Origin: an uncultured Clostridia bacterium
Lineage (GTDB): Bacteria; Bacillota; Clostridia; Christensenellales; Borkfalkiaceae
Assembly (NCBI GenBank): GCA_904419075.1
Contig: CAJFQM010000009.1
Coordinates: 62,001-126,000 of the forward strand
DNA: 64,000 nt
Reading direction: 5' to 3'
A model generated the notes under the pieces. That model did no database searches. It saw only the letters and a program-made list of their open reading frames with translations, and was not told the DNA's origin. Made by a program: the position numbers and the translations under genes. Numbering within the stretch: position 1 is the first letter of the stretch; every line of letters begins with the position of its first letter. Shown piece after piece: positions 58,180 through 64,000 of the stretch.

Positions 58180-58193
58180 TGATATCGATATCA
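58180..58193 (+). promoter_or_regulatory. LacI-type operator, copy 2
   Basis: TGATATCGATATCA, a perfect 14-bp palindrome with central CG, ~9 nt past the predicted start. Confidence 0.78.
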
Positions 58194-58199
58194 TAACCG

Positions 58200-58231
58200 A
58201 CGCAGGAGAAAGCGAAGGCCTGTGTTTTTTT
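58200..58231 (+). terminator. Leader terminator/attenuator between two operators
   Basis: ACGCAGG (58200-58206) pairs with CCTGTGT (58219-58225; one G-T wobble) around a 12-nt loop, followed by a T-run to 58231. Located in the 5' leader of the binding-protein gene. Confidence 0.65.
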
Positions 58232-58241
58232 AGAAAGCATA

Positions 58242-58255
58242 TGATATCGATATCA
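58242..58255 (+). promoter_or_regulatory. LacI-type operator, copy 3
   Basis: TGATATCGATATCA, identical to the copy at 58180-58193; centres are 62 bp apart, nearly six helical turns, which would allow looping by a tetrameric repressor. Confidence 0.78.
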
Positions 58256-58299
58256 GTCGAATAAAAATTTAGGATTCATAAGGAAAGGAGGAAATTGTC

Positions 58300-59694
58300 A
58301 TGAAGAGATTGAGGAGAGTGTTTGCCGTTTTGTTGACTTTGGCTTGTACGGCGGGGATAGCCGCGGGATGCGGAGGAGATGACGACGGACCGGAGGAAGG
58401 GGCGACGGTCGTGACCGTTTGGCTGCGAGATTTTGAGGATTGGAGCAACGAGGTAATGAAGTCGATAATGGACGACTTTAACAAGGACAAGACGGATATG
58501 CTGCATATTTCCTATCGGTTTATTTCAGAGGACGGATTCGGGGACGCTTTGGCGGCTGCGCAGGATAACGGTACGGCGCCGGATATTTACCAGGTATCCT
58601 ATACAAACCTTTACAGTGAGGTGAGGGGAAATACCATTCTCGCCCTGGACGATTTGTTGCCCGCTTCGTCTTTCGAGGATTTGAAAGATACGGCGAAAGA
58701 GCTTGTCGTTTACGACGGGCATTATTATGCGTATCCGCAACTGACCGAGCCGGGAGCCGTGATGTACTATCGAAAGGATCTTTTGGACGAGGCGGGAGTG
58801 GATTATTCAAATGCGGAAGAATGGTCGTTTGAAGATTTGTATGCGGCTTGTGAAAAATTGAAGGAGATCATGCCGAAAAATCAGGGAAAATATCCGATGC
58901 TGGGATTTGACTTTGCCGAAGCGGGCTGGGCGTCTCAGGGATTACAGGCGAATTTGACGGGCGGAGACGTCTGTCTCAACGAGGATTGGACGGAAGTGAT
59001 CGTCGATTCTCAGGGATATAAAGAGTTGGCAAACTTTTACGGGAAACTGTACGGAGAGGAATATGTACCCCTTACCTGGTCCACGGGGTATAATGATCAA
59101 ATTATAGATCTCTGTGACGGAAAAGTTGCGATTGCCTATACGGGAAGCTGGGCGATTGCGGAAATCATGGAATCCTATGGCGAGGAAATGGCGGATAAAA
59201 TCGGCGTGGCTACCATTCCCACCCTGAACGGCGGAGCCGATAAGGGAACCACCGCGACGAACGGGGGCTGGGCACTCGTCATTGACGCAAAATCAAAAAA
59301 TTCCGAGGCCGCCGCTAAAATTATCGAATACCTCGCCGCCGGAGAAGATACTGCCGCCCCCGAACGCTATTTTGAGGCCGCTCATTATTCTAAATCTATT
59401 CCTCGCAAGAGTATTCAGGAAAAGGTAGACGCAAAAGATACTTCTTCCGCCTGTCCCGCCGAGTGGCTGGATATTATCGAGAATATCGCGGACAACGGGA
59501 TTCCCGAATCCATTTATACCTTTGACATCAACACACAGGTGATGGGGTTGATGCAAAATATCGTAATCGACGTGCTGGACGGAAATTCCGTGGAAGCGAG
59601 CTGGAACAGCCGAATCGGCGATACGATTGCCGCAATAGAAAAAATCGTGGAAAACAACGGTTTGGCGGGAAATAATCCTCGATTTCAAAAATGA
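58300..59694 (+). CDS. ABC sugar transporter substrate-binding lipoprotein (CUT1)
   Basis: This 464-residue lipoprotein has a signal peptide ending in IAAGC and an SBP_bac_1 fold (TVVTVWLRDFEDWSNEVMKS, YAYPQLTEPGAVMYYRKDLL, IAYTGSWAIAEI). It delivers oligosaccharides to the two permeases encoded downstream. AAAGGAGG precedes ATG 58300. No ATPase gene is in the operon, so a shared MsmK-type ATPase encoded elsewhere is probably used, as is common for CUT1 systems. Confidence 0.92.
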   Translation: MKRLRRVFAVLLTLACTAGIAAGCGGDDDGPEEGATVVTVWLRDFEDWSNEVMKSIMDDFNKDKTDMLHISYRFISEDGFGDALAAAQDNGTAPDIYQVSYTNLYSEVRGNTILALDDLLPASSFEDLKDTAKELVVYDGHYYAYPQLTEPGAVMYYRKDLLDEAGVDYSNAEEWSFEDLYAACEKLKEIMPKNQGKYPMLGFDFAEAGWASQGLQANLTGGDVCLNEDWTEVIVDSQGYKELANFYGKLYGEEYVPLTWSTGYNDQIIDLCDGKVAIAYTGSWAIAEIMESYGEEMADKIGVATIPTLNGGADKGTTATNGGWALVIDAKSKNSEAAAKIIEYLAAGEDTAAPERYFEAAHYSKSIPRKSIQEKVDAKDTSSACPAEWLDIIENIADNGIPESIYTFDINTQVMGLMQNIVIDVLDGNSVEASWNSRIGDTIAAIEKIVENNGLAGNNPRFQK

Positions 59695-59791
59695 CGGGAA
59701 AACATAAATACGTGAAAAGCTGGAAAAATACACTGCCAAAACAGAGAAAACCGTAAATAACGGGAACAAGTTATGAAAAGGGAGGAACATT

Positions 59792-60733
59792 ATGAAAGCT
59801 GACGGGCTGGTAAAACGGTCTCTGCATGAAAAACTTTTCGGAAAAAATAAATTCAAATATCGCTACGCCTTTACCGGTTATGCAATGATTGCACCCGCGT
59901 TTCTTCTGTTGACGATATTCGTCGTCATACCGCTCGGCATAGCAATTTTCAGGAGCTTTTTCGATTATCAGGCATATGCCGAAATACAGAAGTTTGTGGG
60001 CTTTGGCAATTATAAAATTATCCTCCAAACGGCTTCTTTCGTCCATTCCTTCAAAAACGCTCTGCTGTTTGCCGTCGTTATCGTCGCGGCTCAAATGCTG
60101 CTTTCGTTTTCCTTCGCCCATGTTTTGAAAAATTGTCACAACCGTTACGGCGTATTTGTCCGCACCGTCATTTACGTCCCGTTTCTCATTTCGGGCATCG
60201 CGGCTGCTATCGTATTTTTGTTCATGACAAATTACGGCGGAGGACTCATCAACGGCATTTTGCTGGCTCTCGAACTCGATCCCATCGCCATCGATATGGA
60301 CACGACTTGGGCGAGAATTTCCGTTATTCTGCCGACCCTTTGGCTGGGCTTTGGATATAATTCCTTAGTCATGTATGCGGGACTTATCAATATCCCTAAA
60401 GACTATTACGAAGCGGCGACTTTGGACGGGGCTGGCTGGTTTACAAAGCTCGTCCGCATTACCGTTCCGGGGATGGTTAATTATTTCCTCCTTACTCTGG
60501 TAGGGCTCCTGACCGGCGCTTTGACAATGTTTGAACTTCCCTTCCTGATGACGAACGGCGGACCTTTGGAAACGACGCTCACCCCCGTGTTATATCTCTT
60601 CAACAATTATAGGAATGTATTGCAGTCGTCCAGCGTCACGATTGCGGGAGCGATTCTCGTGATGATTATCGTCGGCGCGCTGAACGCGGGTGTGTTCTTC
60701 GCCGTGCAATCAAAGGCGTCCGAGGACGATTGA
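59792..60733 (+). CDS. ABC sugar transporter permease (UgpA/MalF-like)
   Basis: This 313-residue permease has six membrane segments and the EAA loop YYEAATLDGAGWFTKLVRIT near residue 205. It pairs with the following permease. GGGAGGAA precedes ATG 59792. A ~100-bp purine-rich gap separates it from the binding-protein gene. Confidence 0.93.
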   Translation: MKADGLVKRSLHEKLFGKNKFKYRYAFTGYAMIAPAFLLLTIFVVIPLGIAIFRSFFDYQAYAEIQKFVGFGNYKIILQTASFVHSFKNALLFAVVIVAAQMLLSFSFAHVLKNCHNRYGVFVRTVIYVPFLISGIAAAIVFLFMTNYGGGLINGILLALELDPIAIDMDTTWARISVILPTLWLGFGYNSLVMYAGLINIPKDYYEAATLDGAGWFTKLVRITVPGMVNYFLLTLVGLLTGALTMFELPFLMTNGGPLETTLTPVLYLFNNYRNVLQSSSVTIAGAILVMIIVGALNAGVFFAVQSKASEDD

Positions 60734-60742
60734 GGGGGGAGT

Positions 60743-61582
60743 ATGAAAGCGAGTACTCATAAAAAAATTCGGGACATTTCGGGAACGTTCATTATGACGC
60801 TTGTCGTCGCCATCGTTTTGTTCCCCATCCTTTGGGCACTTCCGTCCATGTTCAAGGACAGAAGCGAAATTTTTGAGCTTCCTCTCCACTGGCTGCCTCA
60901 CGAGTGGACCACGGAAAATTTTGAGACGGTGTTCGATATGCCCGATTACAACTATCTGATGTCGATCGGCAGTACCACTTTGGTGGCCGTCGTCTCGGTA
61001 TTTCTCAGTCTTTTGGTCAATATGATGGCGGCTTACGCTTTTGCAAGAATAGAATTTCCGGGCAGAACGTTCTTTTGGATTTATATGCTCTCTACAATGT
61101 TTATTCCGGGAATTACCATTCTGCTCACTTCCGTACGTGTCGTGTCCTGGCTGGGAATGCTGGATACGATCTGGGTATTGATTATTCCGGGCGTCGCGTC
61201 GGGATATAACGTCTTTTTCTTCCGTCAATACTATCTCGGGGTTCCCAAGTATATGGAAGAAGCCGCTATGATCGACGGTTTATCCAAAGCGGGCATATTT
61301 TTCAGGATCTTTACCCGCATCTCTACGGCTCCTATGGTCATCATCGGAATGTCCGTGTTCATGGGATATTATAACAGCTTTCTTTGGCCGGTAATGACAA
61401 TTACGGAAAATACTAACCTCTATCAAATCATGCAATTGATTCGCACGTTAAATTCGAGATATACCGGCCGTTACGGCATCGTGCTCGCCGCGACGATGAT
61501 AAGTCTGCTCGTACCGTTTGCGCTGTATTGTTTCTTTCAAAAGTATATCGTACAGGGCATTTCGATTGCGGGCGTCAAATAA
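60743..61582 (+). CDS. ABC sugar transporter permease (UgpE/MalG-like)
   Basis: This 279-residue permease has six membrane segments and the EAA loop YMEEAAMIDGLSKAGIFFRI near residue 172, with the CUT1 C-terminal permease layout. AGGGGGGAGT precedes ATG 60743, 10 bp after the partner gene. Confidence 0.93.
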   Translation: MKASTHKKIRDISGTFIMTLVVAIVLFPILWALPSMFKDRSEIFELPLHWLPHEWTTENFETVFDMPDYNYLMSIGSTTLVAVVSVFLSLLVNMMAAYAFARIEFPGRTFFWIYMLSTMFIPGITILLTSVRVVSWLGMLDTIWVLIIPGVASGYNVFFFRQYYLGVPKYMEEAAMIDGLSKAGIFFRIFTRISTAPMVIIGMSVFMGYYNSFLWPVMTITENTNLYQIMQLIRTLNSRYTGRYGIVLAATMISLLVPFALYCFFQKYIVQGISIAGVK

Positions 61583-61612
61583 TCAATATTTTCAGAATTT
61601 TCAGGAGGATTT

Positions 61613-62701
61613 ATGGAAGAACTTGTTTCGGATATCGGAAACATTTTTATGGCGCGGGACGGAAAACGCCGTCGGGTTTCCAGCTATGACCGCTCGGGCG
61701 GAAACGACGACCGTCTGACCATCCCCGCCGGAGAATCGAGGGTGATTGCCGACATAGAAGGCTGCGGCATTATTACGCACCTTTGGATTACCGTAGCGGA
61801 TCGCAACAGCTGTAAGGGAAAGCATCAGATGCGTAAAATCGTTCTGCGCATGTACTGGGACGAAGAGGAAACTCCTTCTGTCGAAGCGCCGCTCGGAGAT
61901 TTTTTTGGCATGGGGCACGGAATCTGTAAGAATTTCGTCTCCGTTCCTTTACAGATGAGTCCGCAGGACGGACGCGGACTCAATTGCTGGTGGCCCATGC
62001 CGTTCCGCAGGCGCGCGAAAATAGAAGTCGTCAATGAATTCGAAGATCTCATTTTCTTTTACTATTATATCGATTACGAGGAAAAAAGTGCTCTTCCCGA
62101 CGATGCGTTATATTTTCATGCAAGATGGAACAGGGAATGTCCCACCAAAGGCAAAAAGGAAAGCGAATTCGCTACCCGCGGGGACTGGTGCTTTTCCGGC
62201 GAGAACAAGACGGGGGCAGAAAATTTCGTCATCCTCGAAGCGGAGGGAAGAGGTCATTATTGCGGCTGCAACATCAATATTCAAAACCTGAATGAATCTT
62301 CCCTTTGGAACTGGCCCGGGGAAGGAGACGATATGATTTTCATAGACGGGGAAAAGTCTCCCTCTCTGCACGGCACCGGAACGGAAGATTATGTCAATAC
62401 GGCATGGTGTCCGCAGCAGGAATATTCTGCTCCTTATCACGGCATCATTCTCGGCGGAAAGGATAACTGGATGGGGAAAATCAGCTATTATCGCTATCAT
62501 ATTCAGGACCCCGTCATGTTTGAAAAAAGTATCCGCGTCACGATCGAGCACGGTCACAACAATAACCGCAGCGACGATTGGTCGGCCACCGCCTATTGGT
62601 ATCAGGCCGAACCTCATAAGCCGTTTGCTCCTCTGCCGCCCAAGCAGGCGAGACTGCCGCTTGAAGACGACGAGGTGATTTGGGGAAATTATCATAAATA
62701 A
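61613..62701 (+). CDS. DUF2961/GH172-like glycosidase
   Basis: This 362-residue protein shows the DUF2961 pattern: RRVSSYDRSGGNDDRLTIPA at the start, VEAPLGDFFGMGHG, and LHGTGTEDYVNTAWCP with nearby acidic residues expected at the active site. Characterised GH172 members act on difructose anhydride or on alpha-fructo- and arabinofuranosides. There is no signal peptide, so it works on imported oligosaccharides. TCAGGAGGA precedes ATG 61613. The operon suggests a furanoside-rich plant or bacterial glycan as substrate. Confidence 0.85.
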   Translation: MEELVSDIGNIFMARDGKRRRVSSYDRSGGNDDRLTIPAGESRVIADIEGCGIITHLWITVADRNSCKGKHQMRKIVLRMYWDEEETPSVEAPLGDFFGMGHGICKNFVSVPLQMSPQDGRGLNCWWPMPFRRRAKIEVVNEFEDLIFFYYYIDYEEKSALPDDALYFHARWNRECPTKGKKESEFATRGDWCFSGENKTGAENFVILEAEGRGHYCGCNINIQNLNESSLWNWPGEGDDMIFIDGEKSPSLHGTGTEDYVNTAWCPQQEYSAPYHGIILGGKDNWMGKISYYRYHIQDPVMFEKSIRVTIEHGHNNNRSDDWSATAYWYQAEPHKPFAPLPPKQARLPLEDDEVIWGNYHK

Positions 62702-62740
62702 AACGCTGTTCTTACAATACGATTAAGAAATATACAGGCA

Positions 62741-62807
62741 AATTGCGCCGCGAAAGGGGGATCGGAGTTCTTTCATTTTTGCCCTCCCCCGCGGCAATGA
62801 AATCGAT
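62741..62807 (+). other. Long imperfect hairpin before the large secreted protein gene
   Basis: ATTGC..CGCG (from 62741) can pair with CGCGGCAAT (ends ~62808), and GGGGG (62756-62760) with CCCCC in between. Bulges interrupt the stem and no U-tract follows. It may be an mRNA-processing or partial termination element. Confidence 0.4.
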
Positions 62808-62856
62808 GGTTTTATCCGTCAGATACGGATGAAATAAAATCAGTTAAGGAGGAATT

Positions 62857-64000
62857 ATGATTACCAAAGGCAAACAGACAACTTTGCGCAGGCGCGGCAT
62901 CGCGCTGGCCGTGAGCGGATTCATGCTCTTGTCCTATTTCGCCCCTTCGGCCAAAGCGATTGCTTCCCGCGCTTGGGAAACGTCTTCCGAAACGGAAACG
63001 CCCAACCCCGCTTACGGCAACGAACGGGTGGAAACGAGCGATTATGAAAACCTGCCACTGACACAGGACGGGAAGCTCTCTTACACCTATGGACCGGACA
63101 GCGTGAAAAACGGGGACTTCGACGATATTGTAGACGTGGACGAAGGCGAACTCTCTGAAAATCTCGCCGAAGCGGGAGGCGATTATGAGGGGATCCTCCG
63201 CTCCGTTTCCGAGGTCGGAGAAAATCCCGAATCCGCCGTCGGCGGAGTATGGGGAAATCGCAACTGGGAGGACGGATATGCGCAAATCGCTTACGACGGC
63301 GACAATGCCGTGCTTAAAATATCCGACCGCGGCCCCGAATGGTCCCATGCGCTCATGAATATTCAGGGAAAAGGCAAGGGAAAGTATACCGTCTCTTTCG
63401 ACTATCGGAACGTCACGGGGAATTTTAATGTGTATTGCGCACTCGGAAAGCTGGCTTCGGGAGAGGAGACCGAGGACATTTGGACGGAAATCCGCGACTA
63501 CGGTCATACAGATGCGAATCTCGTTTCCGCACCCGGCTGGCAGGGACTCAATGCGGGAACGCCCATAGAAGGAAGGGACGGCTGGTACCGCTATTCCCAT
63601 ACTTATGACGTGGATTTTGAAGGCGCGGAACTTTTCCGCATCTGGGCTTATGTCGGCGCAGATGCGAACGGCGCTTTCCTCGTGGATAACGTCGAAATTA
63701 CTTTTGAAGAAGAAGGCGACAACCTCGTAGAGGGCGGAGGAACTTTTGAGGGGATTCTTTCCTCTTCGGCCGCACCGGGCGAGTCGGCGGAAACAGCCGT
63801 CGGAGGCGTTTGGGTGAATCCCGCGTGGGACGACAGCTTCGGAAGCATAGAAGAACTCGACGGAAATGCCGTCTTAAAGCTCGGATACACGGGCAGAGGG
63901 CAAGGCTGGGCTCATGCCATGCACAATTTCGCGGGACAGGGCGAGGGATATTACAAACTGGAATTCGATTACTATAATCCTACGGGTAACGCGAATGCAT
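62857..64000 (+). CDS. Large secreted repeat protein, 3' end outside window
   Basis: The frame is open from ATG 62857 (TAAGGAGGAAT upstream) to the window end, giving >381 residues. An Arg-rich start and hydrophobic core (IALAVSGFMLLSYFAPSAKA) form a signal peptide. The mature part has two tandem domains ~180 residues apart, beginning GGDYEGILRSV and GGGTFEGILSS and sharing AVGGVW, NAVLK(I/L) and AHAM(N/H)(I/N). These beta-rich domains resemble family 4/9 carbohydrate-binding modules. Likely an extracellular glycan-binding protein or glycosidase acting before the CUT1 importer. Confidence 0.8.
   Translation, partial: MITKGKQTTLRRRGIALAVSGFMLLSYFAPSAKAIASRAWETSSETETPNPAYGNERVETSDYENLPLTQDGKLSYTYGPDSVKNGDFDDIVDVDEGELSENLAEAGGDYEGILRSVSEVGENPESAVGGVWGNRNWEDGYAQIAYDGDNAVLKISDRGPEWSHALMNIQGKGKGKYTVSFDYRNVTGNFNVYCALGKLASGEETEDIWTEIRDYGHTDANLVSAPGWQGLNAGTPIEGRDGWYRYSHTYDVDFEGAELFRIWAYVGADANGAFLVDNVEITFEEEGDNLVEGGGTFEGILSSSAAPGESAETAVGGVWVNPAWDDSFGSIEELDGNAVLKLGYTGRGQGWAHAMHNFAGQGEGYYKLEFDYYNPTGNANA

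Noticed and set aside
1-64000. tRNA, rRNA and insertion sequence genes
   Set aside because: No cloverleaf-type GGTTCGAATCC context, rRNA-like sequence or transposase-like protein was noticed on reading; a dedicated scan was not possible here.

Overview
The window looks like one contiguous piece of a Bacillota chromosome, most likely class Clostridia from an anaerobic, gut-type habitat. The basis is strong GGAGG-type ribosome binding sites, many textbook TTGACA-17-TATAAT promoters, a Rex/AdhE fermentation pair, VanZ, YlmH, LemA, a PqqD/HprK-like cassette and GH172-type carbohydrate genes. I cannot name genus or species. I saw no rRNA, tRNA, CRISPR array or insertion sequence. Most genes are on the + strand. 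The exceptions are a NitT/TauT-type ABC operon (18.4-21.1 kb) and an AraC-type regulator (40.8-41.6 kb).

0-9 kb is housekeeping: the 3' end of purL, a CpsB/YwqE-type phosphatase, VanZ, a small secreted protein, a RecD/UvrD-like helicase with an almost leaderless promoter, a sugar acetyltransferase, and an RNA-linked group (tcdA, a TtcA-like enzyme, ylmH) with a Qnr-like pentapeptide protein. 9-13.5 kb is an FbpA-type ABC importer co-transcribed with a LicC/PntC-like nucleotidyltransferase that carries an N-terminal winged helix. 13.6-18.4 kb is a five-gene HprK-like/PqqD/S26 peptidase/ABC exporter/nucleotidyltransferase cassette resembling RiPP maturation and export, with no recognisable precursor gene. 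18.4-28.4 kb holds the minus-strand ABC operon, valS, rex-adhE and a truncated GlmU-like gene. 28.4-36.7 kb holds envelope proteins (GIN-like lipoprotein, lipase-like hydrolase, small membrane proteins, LemA + DUF2207, YkvI-like transporter) and a MATE exporter behind a candidate guanidine-IV (mepA-type) riboswitch.

36.7-40.8 kb is a clearly A+T-richer island bounded by terminators. It encodes an ECF-like sigma factor, a secreted C39-like cysteine peptidase, a single-pass anti-sigma-like protein with a duplicated ectodomain, and a BtrH-like papain-fold protein. This is the best candidate in the window for an undescribed system. 40.8-46.4 kb is an AraC-controlled sugar-derivative catabolic operon (two Gfo/Idh dehydrogenases, two TIM-barrel isomerases, a ThuA-like protein). 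After a purine-rich minisatellite spacer, 47-56.8 kb is a surface-polysaccharide locus (aminotransferase, priming transferase, three glycosyltransferases, Wzy, Wzx, a CDP-alcohol phosphotransferase and a TagD-like cytidylyltransferase). 56.9-64 kb is a glycan-uptake operon (Gfo/Idh, CUT1 importer, GH172-like enzyme, large secreted repeat protein). It is marked by three copies of a LacI-type palindrome.

A recurring oddity runs through the window: in-frame minisatellites with units divisible by three (18, 36 and 42 bp) sit in linkers of otherwise ordinary proteins, and a related 30-bp array and several purine- or pyrimidine-skewed spacers lie between genes.
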